From Acidobacteriota bacterium (GTDB taxonomy: Bacteria; Acidobacteriota; Terriglobia; UBA7540): DNA of 13,696 bases. The notes below the pieces were generated by a model. It did no database searches. It saw only the letters and a program-made list of their open reading frames with translations, and was not told the origin of the DNA. Where the stretch lies: assembly GCA_003224635.1 (NCBI GenBank), contig QHZK01000067.1, forward strand, positions 1 to 13,696, read 5' to 3'. How positions within the stretch are numbered: the first letter of the stretch is position 1; each line of letters begins with the position of its first letter. Of the stretch, positions 1 through 7,280 are shown piece by piece. The translations under genes were made by a program, and so were the position numbers.

Positions 1-3000
1 GGGTGGTTGAAGGCATTGAAGAAGTCGGCGGCAAAACGCACATCGAGCCGTTCTTTGATCTTGAAGACCTTGTAGATGGAGAAATCGTCGTTCCACGCCC
101 CTGGGCCGATGATGTTATCACGGGGGGAGGGATTGTAGAATCCGCTGAAGGGGGCGTCGTAGCACGTTCCATCCGCCAACGTTACGGCAAGCTTGCCGTT
201 AAAGGCCCCAGTGCAGTTCGGGCCGGCCGGCCGCGCGGCCGGTATAACGGGACTGCCCGAGACGTTCGTCGCGGTCGCGATGTCGAAATTACCCGCGAAC
301 CACTGCCGATAGCGATCGGTGCTGCCGGGGATGTTCAGCGTGGCCCGGTTGCCGGCACGAATGCGGACACTCCGGGTCTGGACCAGGCTGGTGTTCACAC
401 CCATCCACAATCCGCTAGCCCAAGTGCCGATGGTAGCCACCCGCCAACCGCCGATCACATAGTCGAGCGGCGTAGCGACGTTGCTGGCAAAGTGCTTGCC
501 CCGCCCAAATGGAAGATCGTAAATGGCGTTGAAAGTAACGCGGTGGGGAGGGATGGTAACGTTGTTGAGGTAGGCGAGCTTCAGCCGCTGCTGGTAGCTG
601 AGGTTCGGCTTCGGCTCACCGAGGATCTCGATGTTCTCGGGCACTGTCGCCCCGCCGCTCTGACCGAACTTGCCGTTCCCAGCGCCACCGTTGATCGAGG
701 TGTTTCCAGCCGTGAAACCGCCGGGATCCGTGGTGGTCAGGGCTCGTACGTAGGTGTAAAACCACTGGAAGCTCAGGCCATTGGCGAATTTCCGGCGGAG
801 TTCAACCTGCGCGGAATGATCGTGAGAATAGCCCGTGTGGTTGATGCCGATCAGTCCCCACCCCGGTACCGGCCGCAAGAGATCGGCCTGGCCGGGCGGC
901 TGGAGCCCGGTCCGCACTGCATAGCTGTACTTCGGCTCCTGGTCGTCGATGGCGAACTGCTGCTCGAGGTTCTGACCATACGTCCCGATATAGCTCAGCC
1001 GCAGTCCCGTGTGCCCGGGCAGTTCGTGTTCCAGCGTGACGTTCCAGGTCTGCTGGCGCTCGTCGTTCCAGTTGGGACCATCCCAAACCGTCGCAGCATT
1101 GCCAAAGCGAGAAAGCCCCTGCGGGGTGTTGATATCCACCGTGGCGGTGGGAAGGTAATCTGAAGGTGCGGGGGCAACAATCAAGGGGTAATTGCCGTAA
1201 TTGGGGCCGCTTGCGCCTCCTGGAACGCTGGGGTTGTTGTAGGGGTTGTTTTGGAATCTCAGATTCAGCGGCGGATTGTTGCGCGTCGATTGCAGCAAGA
1301 GAGACAGGGGCATGCCCACGTAGTAGATGCCGTAGGAACCCCGGATCACCGTATTGTGGTTGATTTCATAGGCGACGCCCAAGCGCGGGGCGAAGTCACG
1401 CCGGACGGGCTGGAACAGATTCGAAGGATATCCGACGGAGTTCGCCGTCGCCCAGGTCAATCCCACGTTCGACCAGGACGTGAGCACGGCGGGCGGGATC
1501 CCACCGATCTGGTTCACGCTGATGTTGCGGGGCGAAATCACCTCAAACGCGCTTTCTGGGTTATATGGCACGACGAGCCGGTTTCGAGCCTCAGAGTAAG
1601 GCGTCCAATGGTCCCAGCGGAGTCCCAAGCTGAGCGTCAGGTGCGGTGTCGCTTTGATGCGGTCGTTGAAGTAGAGCCCGTTTTGGGTCTGGCGAAAATA
1701 GAAGTACCCGCGGTTGTACTGGTTCGAAAGGTAATTCGGCAGGCCCAGAAGCAACTCGGCAAATCCACTGCCCGTGTCCGGCGCTGGCCCGAAGGCGGAA
1801 GGGGACCAATTGGTGGTGTACGAGGGGCCCCAATTGTGACTGCCCTGCGCTTGCTGGTTCTCCCGGACGTTGTTCTGTTCCATCCGGCCCCTGCCTCCGA
1901 ACTGGATGGTATGTTTGCCGCGGTTCAGGGTCACGTTATCCTCGAGCGTCTCGCTGGTCAAGTTCTGATTGTGCACGTTGTCCGAGTCCCAGCCGAAGTA
2001 CATATAGGAGTTAACACCCGCCTCCTCAGAGTAAAGCGTCGGCCATCCTGTCACGCCGAAGGGGTTGGGCAGGCTCAATTTGGAGTCCCAGTCGGTGAAG
2101 TCCGCGCTGGTCCCGTAGTGGACAGCGGACCGGTTCACGCCGACCAGCAATTCATTGAGCCAGTTCGAGGAGATCGTCCGGGTGTAGGCCACCCCCACAT
2201 TGTGAGCGTAATAATCCCGCGCGCTCGTTCCCATGCCGGAAGAGGTGTTGATGGGGTTGGCGAAGTACCCGCCTTCGACGGCGGAATTCTGCCAGCCCTG
2301 GGTGTAGCGCACCGAGAGCCGGTTCTTGTCGGAGAGGTTCTGGTCCACCTTGGCCGTGATGGTGTTGTTGTGCGCAACATTGGGATAAGTGGACAAGAAG
2401 TTCGGGGCAATGTAGGGATTGTTGCTGTTAGTAGGAAGCGCGGTCAGGGCCTTCAAAGCGCTGGCGGTCGCATTCAGGGGCCCTGGAATCTGATTGTTGG
2501 GAAACGGTTGCCGCTGGAACGTTGTGGGGTTTGTGGTGGTCGGGTCGTAAATCGTGATCGGCGCATTTTTGTTACTGGCGTCTACGGCGTTACTCAAGTC
2601 GCCGTTCCACATCGCCGCCGTGGGGACAAAGGGGTAGATTGCCGTGGACCGCTCGTGGTCGCGCAGGCCTTCGTAGTCAAAAAACCAAAACGACTTGTCA
2701 CGCCCGTTGTAGACGTGGGGTATGACGACGGGCCCGCCGGCGAAGGCTCCGAACTCATTCCGGATGAGCAGAGGCACCGGGACGTTCAGAGGGTCGGAGC
2801 GCAAGCGCGCAGGGCCGAGCACGGAATTGTCACGGTTATATTCGTAAGCGCCGCCGCGCAGTTGATTCGTGCCGCTGCGTGTGACCATGATGACCGTGGC
2901 CGGCTGGTCGAACTTTGCGTCTGAACCCACGGTTTCAATGCGAAACTCCTGGATGGTTTCAATGCCCGGTTGCACGCGGACGATCCCGCCGCCGAAGCGG

Positions 3001-3602
3001 TCAACCATGGTCACGCCATCCAGGTTGATGTCCAGGGAGCCGACTTTCATGCCGTTGACGCGGGCGCCGCCCGCGCCGCTCTCGACTCCGGCGGTAAGGC
3101 CGAAGAGCAAGCCAATCTGGCGTCCGTTCAGCGGGAGATCGTGGATCTGAGTGGACTCCTTGACGTCGGCCACTGAACCACCCGTGGTCTCAATGGGCGC
3201 CACAGCCCCGCTGACCTCGACCACCGTCGTGGAGCCGCCCACGCGAAGCGCCGCGTTGACCACCGCGTTCTGCCCCACTTCGAGTGTGAAGTTGCCTGCC
3301 CACTCCTCGAAGCCTTGTTTACTCACCACCAGCTTGTACGAGCCGATGGGCACGGCGCCGAAGTAGTAGACTCCGCTTGCGGAACTTTGCGCTTGGCGTG
3401 CGACCCCCGTAGCCGTGTTGGTAAGCGTGACTTGGGCGTCGGGCACCAGAGCGTTGCTAGCGTCCGTCACCGTCCCGGTTACGGTGCCCACCCCGGTCTG
3501 GCCCCAAGTCGAGGGTAGTAGTATGGTGAGAGCAAGAAATCCAATCAAGACGAGGCACACCGCTCGGAAGGTCCTACTCAGACGAATCTGCGTAACGCTC
3601 AT
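1..3602 (-). CDS. Oar-like TonB-dependent outer-membrane receptor (3' end cut by window)
   Basis: Seen: an uninterrupted minus-strand frame of 1200 codons from ATG at 3602 to the window edge, with GGAGGA (3608-3613) five bases before the start. Residues 1-35 form a signal peptide with a basic start and a hydrophobic stretch at about 15-30. Residues about 38-122 look like a carboxypeptidase-regulatory-like beta domain (VTGTVTDASNALVPDAQVTL onward). A plug follows, with DLPLNGRQ at 155-162 and VTRSGTNQLRGGAYEYNRD at about 240-258. The rest is barrel-like, rich in Asn, Tyr and aromatic strands. The last visible residues, FNAFNH, normally sit a few tens of residues before the C-terminal strand of this family, so little is missing. 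Family knowledge: such receptors are thought to import large ligands (often glycans or peptides) across the outer membrane using TonB energy. Inference: it takes up products made by the neighbouring enzymes. No TonB box was recognised. Confidence 0.93.
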   Translation of the reverse strand, partial: MSVTQIRLSRTFRAVCLVLIGFLALTILLPSTWGQTGVGTVTGTVTDASNALVPDAQVTLTNTATGVARQAQSSASGVYYFGAVPIGSYKLVVSKQGFEEWAGNFTLEVGQNAVVNAALRVGGSTTVVEVSGAVAPIETTGGSVADVKESTQIHDLPLNGRQIGLLFGLTAGVESGAGGARVNGMKVGSLDINLDGVTMVDRFGGGIVRVQPGIETIQEFRIETVGSDAKFDQPATVIMVTRSGTNQLRGGAYEYNRDNSVLGPARLRSDPLNVPVPLLIRNEFGAFAGGPVVIPHVYNGRDKSFWFFDYEGLRDHERSTAIYPFVPTAAMWNGDLSNAVDASNKNAPITIYDPTTTNPTTFQRQPFPNNQIPGPLNATASALKALTALPTNSNNPYIAPNFLSTYPNVAHNNTITAKVDQNLSDKNRLSVRYTQGWQNSAVEGGYFANPINTSSGMGTSARDYYAHNVGVAYTRTISSNWLNELLVGVNRSAVHYGTSADFTDWDSKLSLPNPFGVTGWPTLYSEEAGVNSYMYFGWDSDNVHNQNLTSETLEDNVTLNRGKHTIQFGGRGRMEQNNVRENQQAQGSHNWGPSYTTNWSPSAFGPAPDTGSGFAELLLGLPNYLSNQYNRGYFYFRQTQNGLYFNDRIKATPHLTLSLGLRWDHWTPYSEARNRLVVPYNPESAFEVISPRNISVNQIGGIPPAVLTSWSNVGLTWATANSVGYPSNLFQPVRRDFAPRLGVAYEINHNTVIRGSYGIYYVGMPLSLLLQSTRNNPPLNLRFQNNPYNNPSVPGGASGPNYGNYPLIVAPAPSDYLPTATVDINTPQGLSRFGNAATVWDGPNWNDERQQTWNVTLEHELPGHTGLRLSYIGTYGQNLEQQFAIDDQEPKYSYAVRTGLQPPGQADLLRPVPGWGLIGINHTGYSHDHSAQVELRRKFANGLSFQWFYTYVRALTTTDPGGFTAGNTSINGGAGNGKFGQSGGATVPENIEILGEPKPNLSYQQRLKLAYLNNVTIPPHRVTFNAIYDLPFGRGKHFASNVATPLDYVIGGWRVATIGTWASGLWMGVNTSLVQTRSVRIRAGNRATLNIPGSTDRYRQWFAGNFDIATATNVSGSPVIPAARPAGPNCTGAFNGKLAVTLADGTCYDAPFSGFYNPSPRDNIIGPGAWNDDFSIYKVFKIKERLDVRFAADFFNAFNH

Positions 3603-3661
3603 CGCTCTCCTCCAGGACTCGAACACCCACAAGTGACGCCAGCGAAGCGACAACAAGCAAG

Positions 3662-3674
3662 CCCCAATTTGGGG
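3662..3674. promoter_or_regulatory. 13-bp palindrome over the receptor transcription start (candidate operator)
   Basis: CCCCAA-T-TTGGGG is a perfect inverted repeat around one central base. It lies four bases downstream of the proposed -10 box of the receptor promoter, so it would cover the transcription start. That is a typical place for a repressor site. The regulator is not in the window. The core CCAATTTGG recurs in the palindrome at 5852-5878. Confidence 0.5.
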
Positions 3675-3677
3675 GCT

Positions 3678-3707
3678 CAGATATCACCTGGCGAGGCGGC
3701 TTGTCAA
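3678..3707 (-). promoter_or_regulatory. Sigma70-type promoter of the TonB-dependent receptor
   Basis: On the minus strand there is a consensus -35 hexamer TTGACA (plus coordinates 3702-3707), an 18-bp spacer, and a -10 hexamer TATCTG (3678-3683) preceded by TGA, giving an extended -10 look. The match at -10 is only partial. The start site would fall near 3671, leaving an approximately 70-base leader before the receptor ATG. Confidence 0.6.
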
Positions 3708-3709
3708 GC

Positions 3710-3741
3710 GCAAACCTGTGACAGTGCAAACCTGTGACTGT
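3710..3741. repeat. Two tandem 16-bp repeats upstream of the receptor promoter
   Basis: GCAAACCTGTGACAGT (3710-3725) is followed directly by GCAAACCTGTGACTGT (3726-3741), one mismatch in 16. The pair sits immediately upstream of the receptor -35 box, where activators usually bind. The 16-bp period puts the two units on different faces of the helix. They could also be a chance tandem duplication. The half-site on the minus strand, CTGTCAC, resembles half of a PhoB box, but the spacing does not fit the 11-bp PhoB arrangement. Confidence 0.6.
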
Positions 3742-3799
3742 GATATGGACAGGCGGATTAGAGCACCCGCCAGTGGGGCTGTCAAGCTAACTTCTGGGC

Positions 3800-3828
3800 T
3801 TGGTTCTCAAAAGGAAGGGTGCTATAAA
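3800..3828 (+). promoter_or_regulatory. Possible promoter of the lyase-like gene
   Basis: TTGGTT (3800-3805), a 17-bp spacer and TATAAA (3823-3828) form a reasonable sigma70-like promoter reading towards the plus-strand gene. It would leave an approximately 130-base leader before the TTG start. Only four of six bases match the -35 consensus, so this is tentative. Confidence 0.35.
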
Positions 3829-3950
3829 AGCCGCCGAGGAGCTGAGCGCGGGCCATGGAACTCGACGGCAGGTCTCCGATTTCCCAGGGAGTCCAAGATT
3901 AATCGTAACCTTACCCACCGCGAGCCAGCCGGATCCACCTGGATCACCGC

Positions 3951-3956
3951 AAGGAG
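3951..3956 (+). promoter_or_regulatory. Ribosome binding site that fixes a TTG start
   Basis: AAGGAG lies seven bases before an in-frame TTG at 3964. No ATG or GTG further upstream in the frame has a comparable site. Starting at this TTG gives a clean signal peptide, which the longer GTG (3718) start does not. Confidence 0.7.
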
Positions 3957-3963
3957 TCTCACT

Positions 3964-5733
3964 TTGTCTCTTCGGTTGAAGCGCACCTCCTGGGTCACCC
4001 GGGCAGGGGTGGTCTGGCTTTCCCTGTCGATGATGGCCCGGATCGCGGCCGCTCAACAATTACCCGCTGCCTATTTTCGTTTGATGGAGGCGGGAGCGGC
4101 ACAAGTAGAGCAGCGGCTGGCCGCTGATCCTGCGGTGGACTTGGCAACCCTTGAAGCCCGGCCTGGCTGGAAGCACTTCCCCTACGCCATGCTCGCGCCG
4201 GCGGTTCTGTACGCCAAACGACATCGCGATAACCCGCATTATCACGACCCCAAGATGCTGGCCCTCGCGGTCAGGATTGGCGACCTCCTGGCCAGCGAGG
4301 ACGAAAAGGGCGTGTTCGAGCCGCGCCTCGACAGCGATTGGGACACCTACATGTGGCTCGAGACCTACCGTCTGCTCGAACACAACTTAGGCGAGGAACG
4401 GCGGAACCGTTGGCGGCGTAGCATTCTCGGGAACGTGGCATGGGTCCATGACGACGCCTCCGAGCGAGTGGGCTTCCCCTGGTACAACTCCCCTTATATC
4501 GGGACTTCCCCCAATCACTACGCCCAGTATGCTTCATTGCTGCTGCTGGCCGGGCGGGTGCTCGGCCGCCAGGATTGGGAAGGCCTCGGGACGCGAATCC
4601 TGCACCGCTTCGCGGCTGTCGAGCAGACGCCCGACGGCTACTGGGGCGAGCACAGCCGCGCGGGTCCCACCACCGGCTACGATCACCTTACCATGACCCA
4701 AGTCGCGCTTTATTATGAGTACACGAAGGATCCCGCGGCGCTGGCAGCACTGCGGCGGTCGACGGATTTCCATAAGAACTTTACCTATCTCGATGGGACA
4801 CCTGTGGAGGTCATCAATGACCGCAACCGTTATTGGGACGTCGACGCCTGGGGTCAGTTCGGTTTTTCCAATTTTGCCGACGGCCGGCGCTATGCAGAGT
4901 TCTTGACCAGCTTCTTCCGGCCGGACAACCTGCACATCGACTGGCTCGGACGGCTTTCGCAGGACGCCCTCTACTATCACGAGGGACCGACAAACCCGAT
5001 TCCCCAGGATCAGACAAGTTATTCCTACCGGATGAAGATCCCCGCTGGCATCCGTAAAACCGGACCCTGGGTTATCTGCCTGTCTGGAATAGTTGATACT
5101 CCAGCCGTGAACAATCAGTTTTACCTGGATCGTCAGGCAAACCTGAGCGTGTTCCACCAGAGGCTGGGGTTGATCATCACCGGGGCGAACTCCAAGCGCC
5201 AGACCGAACTGGCGACTTTTTCGGAGCTGCTCGGCGAGCAGGTCTACCACACGCCGGTCAGTAGCCGTCTCGAAATGAGCGGCGGGCAAGACCGGCTATC
5301 GCTGGCTTACAACACCTTCTTCAGCGACCTCTACGTGCCCGCGCCGGCAGGCGATCAGGTGACGTTGCGGTTCGTGATCACCGGCGAGGGCACGCCGGCC
5401 GAAGCGCCGCGGCTGACCTTGCAGTTATGCCTGAAGCCCGGCGAAGAGCTGGAAACCGCAGCCGGCCAGAAGATCGAATTGGGTGAGAAGCAGGTGGAAC
5501 TGGGACCGGAGGCGCTTGGGGGGTGGATTCGGCATCACGGCTGGACGCTGAAGTTCGACCCGACCACGCGCCTCGTGTGGCCGATACATCCTTACAATCC
5601 TTACCAGGCTGCGCCCGAGACCGGGCTGGAACACGCTGTGGGAGCCCTCTCGGTCCCGCTTCGATTGAAATCGAAATCGGGCTTTGTGCGTCCCGCCGAG
5701 CAGGAGATTACGTTCCGTCTCACGGCGCCTTGA
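3964..5733 (+). CDS. Exported alpha/alpha-toroid, polysaccharide-lyase/heparinase-like protein
   Basis: A 589-aa protein if started at TTG 3964. Seen: a basic N-terminus (residues 4-15) and a hydrophobic stretch, then ARIAAA-QQ, a good signal peptidase I site after residue 30. Residues about 33-318 are helix-rich with repeated aromatic and acidic motifs: DSDWDTYMWLETYRLLEHN, then GTSPNHYAQYASLLLLAG at about 180-197, then GEHSRAGPTTGYDHLTMTQV. This fits the (alpha/alpha) toroid of heparinase II/III- and alginate-lyase-like proteins. From about 338 to the end the sequence is beta-rich, including NLSVFHQRLGLIITGANSKR at about 393, as in the beta-sandwich of those enzymes. Candidate catalytic Tyr, His and Asn residues lie in these motifs but cannot be assigned by eye. 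Inference: periplasmic or surface glycan lyase or hydrolase acting with the divergent receptor. A DUF2264-like barrel or a catalytically inactive toroid is possible. I do not recognise a named family. Confidence 0.82.
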   Translation: MSLRLKRTSWVTRAGVVWLSLSMMARIAAAQQLPAAYFRLMEAGAAQVEQRLAADPAVDLATLEARPGWKHFPYAMLAPAVLYAKRHRDNPHYHDPKMLALAVRIGDLLASEDEKGVFEPRLDSDWDTYMWLETYRLLEHNLGEERRNRWRRSILGNVAWVHDDASERVGFPWYNSPYIGTSPNHYAQYASLLLLAGRVLGRQDWEGLGTRILHRFAAVEQTPDGYWGEHSRAGPTTGYDHLTMTQVALYYEYTKDPAALAALRRSTDFHKNFTYLDGTPVEVINDRNRYWDVDAWGQFGFSNFADGRRYAEFLTSFFRPDNLHIDWLGRLSQDALYYHEGPTNPIPQDQTSYSYRMKIPAGIRKTGPWVICLSGIVDTPAVNNQFYLDRQANLSVFHQRLGLIITGANSKRQTELATFSELLGEQVYHTPVSSRLEMSGGQDRLSLAYNTFFSDLYVPAPAGDQVTLRFVITGEGTPAEAPRLTLQLCLKPGEELETAAGQKIELGEKQVELGPEALGGWIRHHGWTLKFDPTTRLVWPIHPYNPYQAAPETGLEHAVGALSVPLRLKSKSGFVRPAEQEITFRLTAP

Positions 5734-5851
5734 CTCAAGACAGGTCTGACGGGATGTGCGACGATTTTGGGGACAGATACAGATAAGGACCAGCTTGCCC
5801 GCCGCTGCGAACACGTAAGGGAGTGTGCGCCGCTCACCGCGACCAGCCCCC

Positions 5852-5878
5852 TTTGACATTCCAATTTGGAATCTCAAA
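5852..5878. repeat. 27-bp near-perfect palindrome between convergent genes
   Basis: The arms TTTGACATTCCAA and TTGGAATCTCAAA flank a central T. They are inverted complements with one mismatch in 13. The element lies between the stop of the lyase-like gene (5733) and the stop of the alpha/beta hydrolase (5897). The symmetric position suggests a two-way transcript end or transcript-protecting hairpin, but the stem is AT-rich and no clear T-run follows on either strand. A protein-binding palindrome is the alternative. Confidence 0.5.
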
Positions 5879-5896
5879 CAGGACCGCTGACGAACG

Positions 5897-7171
5897 TCAT
5901 ACCCATCGGTCAAACCATGCCACCATGCGGCGCTGCGCTTCGAGTGGGAATTTATGCTCGCCGTCAAAGGTCACGGTCTGGAAACGCTCCGGCTTGCCGA
6001 TGGCCTGGTAGCAATGCGCCAAGGTTTGAAAGGCGGCGCGCACGCCGTCAGGCGGAAACAGCGAATCTCGCGAACCGTGTACCACCATCAGCGGGTTGGG
6101 CATGGTCAGCGAACCGACGTCCGGGTAGTCCAAATCGTCCAGCAAGCCCGGCGGCCAGCCCGCCGGAACCGTGTACGACTCATAGCGCGGCAGCAAGGAG
6201 CGAAACGACGTCATCCAGCCGGCGATGCACGCAGCCTTGATGCGCGGATCGAGCCCAGCCAGGAAATTGGTGCGGAACCCACCCACCGAGAGTCCCGTGC
6301 AGGCGATGCGCTTGGGGTCCGCCTCGGGACGCGTCTGGAGGTAGTCGAGGCTGCGCACGTCGTCCCAGACCAGCACGCCGGCCCAGGTGAAGCCCGCGTC
6401 GATCATGTTCTTATAAACGACGTGCTCGGCCTTGCCGTTGCGATCGTTGATCTGCCCGATCGTCTCCGGCGATTCGATCTTGGAATGGTCGTTGATGCCG
6501 CGCTCCAGGTCTTCATCCAGAATCAACCGACGATCTCCGAAATAGAACATATCAATCGTCAAGACGACGTACCCGTGCCTCGCCAGGGTGACAGGATAGC
6601 TCACACCGTCATAACGCGCTCGGCGGAACTCGGCAATCATCGGGTGCTCGTTTTCGTTCTCGACAATGCGCTCCTTGCCCCAATAATAAAAGCCGCTGTG
6701 GTCGTGCAATGCCAGCACCGCGGGAGCAGGCAGCCTGGCCCGCTTGGGGACGAGCAGATAGGCGGGCACCTCGACTCCGGGGGCGGTGTGAAAAGTCAAG
6801 CGTTCGCGAATGTAGTCACCCTTGTCGACCCGCTCCAGAATCGTGGCCCGCGGCTCACAAGGATCGGGATGGTAACCCAGCGAGTCGAAAACCCTGGACC
6901 GCGCTTCGGCCTTCCAGGCCTCGAGGTCCCTGGGCTGGCGGTTGAGGTAGGCCAGGCGCTGGCGGGTGCGCTGCTGCTCCCGCTTGATGAACGGATACAG
7001 GTTGCCGAGAGCCGAGCCTTTCCACTTCTTGTCCTGATCGGCAGGGGCTCCGCCTGCCTGCGGGATTGCGCCCGAGTCTGTCGCAAGGGGCCGGGAGGGC
7101 GAGGAAAAGGCTAGGGATCCCGCTGTGCCCAGAAGGCTCAACGCGTCGCGGCGGGTAAAGCGAGTATTCAT
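5897..7171 (-). CDS. Tat-exported alpha/beta hydrolase (dienelactone hydrolase / acetyl esterase type)
   Basis: A 424-aa protein. Seen: a twin-arginine-like signal at the start (TRRDALSLLGTAGSLAF, residues 6-22). The alpha/beta hydrolase core follows, with VLALHDHSGF at about 152-161 as the oxyanion-side strand. The nucleophile elbow is GLSVGG (Ser295), the acid is in HGSRDSLFPP (Asp369), and the base is in FDGEHKFP (His406). The triad is therefore complete and in the usual order. Family knowledge: related exported hydrolases remove acetyl or other ester groups from sugars or act on glucuronoyl esters. The exact substrate cannot be told. The start is supported by the signal peptide; the ribosome site (TAAGAT) is weak, in keeping with a distal operon gene. 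It lies 109 bp downstream of the GH42-like gene on the same strand. Inference: removes ester decorations from the glycan that the neighbouring glycosidase attacks. Confidence 0.9.
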   Translation of the reverse strand: MNTRFTRRDALSLLGTAGSLAFSSPSRPLATDSGAIPQAGGAPADQDKKWKGSALGNLYPFIKREQQRTRQRLAYLNRQPRDLEAWKAEARSRVFDSLGYHPDPCEPRATILERVDKGDYIRERLTFHTAPGVEVPAYLLVPKRARLPAPAVLALHDHSGFYYWGKERIVENENEHPMIAEFRRARYDGVSYPVTLARHGYVVLTIDMFYFGDRRLILDEDLERGINDHSKIESPETIGQINDRNGKAEHVVYKNMIDAGFTWAGVLVWDDVRSLDYLQTRPEADPKRIACTGLSVGGFRTNFLAGLDPRIKAACIAGWMTSFRSLLPRYESYTVPAGWPPGLLDDLDYPDVGSLTMPNPLMVVHGSRDSLFPPDGVRAAFQTLAHCYQAIGKPERFQTVTFDGEHKFPLEAQRRMVAWFDRWV

Positions 7172-7280
7172 GGGGATCTTAGCTCACCAGTCTCGCCTCA
7201 TTCAAAGTAGGCTGGCACACCGGCTCGCCACAGCCTGACGCCAGGGTCACGTATTTCGGTGATGCCGCGCTGGTCCGGCG

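Larger units (their letters stand above)
3603..3963. other. Divergent intergenic control region
   Basis: This 361-bp stretch separates the minus-strand receptor from the plus-strand lyase-like gene. It holds the receptor ribosome site, a receptor promoter, a palindrome, two tandem 16-bp repeats, a weaker plus-strand promoter and the plus-strand ribosome site. An open frame on the plus strand extends from a GTG at 3718, but its translation up to 3963 has no recognisable character and would overlap the receptor promoter, so I treat it as untranslated. Confidence 0.7.

Noticed and set aside
1251..2924. 557-codon (and 3-1163, 386-codon) open frames opposite the receptor
   Set aside because: The receptor frame on the minus strand shows continuous family motifs through the whole region. 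The antisense translations are low in character and have no ribosome site.
3718..3963. Upstream extension of the lyase-like gene to a GTG at 3718
   Set aside because: No ribosome site is present, the 82 residues look random, and the stretch contains the repeats that adjoin the receptor promoter. TTG 3964 has both a ribosome site and a proper signal peptide.
5852..5878. Intrinsic terminator reading of the 27-bp palindrome
   Set aside because: The stem is AT-rich, the loop is too tight without opening pairs, and no T-run follows on either strand.
5954..7114. 386-codon plus-strand frame opposite the alpha/beta hydrolase
   Set aside because: The minus-strand protein has a complete catalytic triad in order and a signal peptide. 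The antisense frame has nothing comparable.
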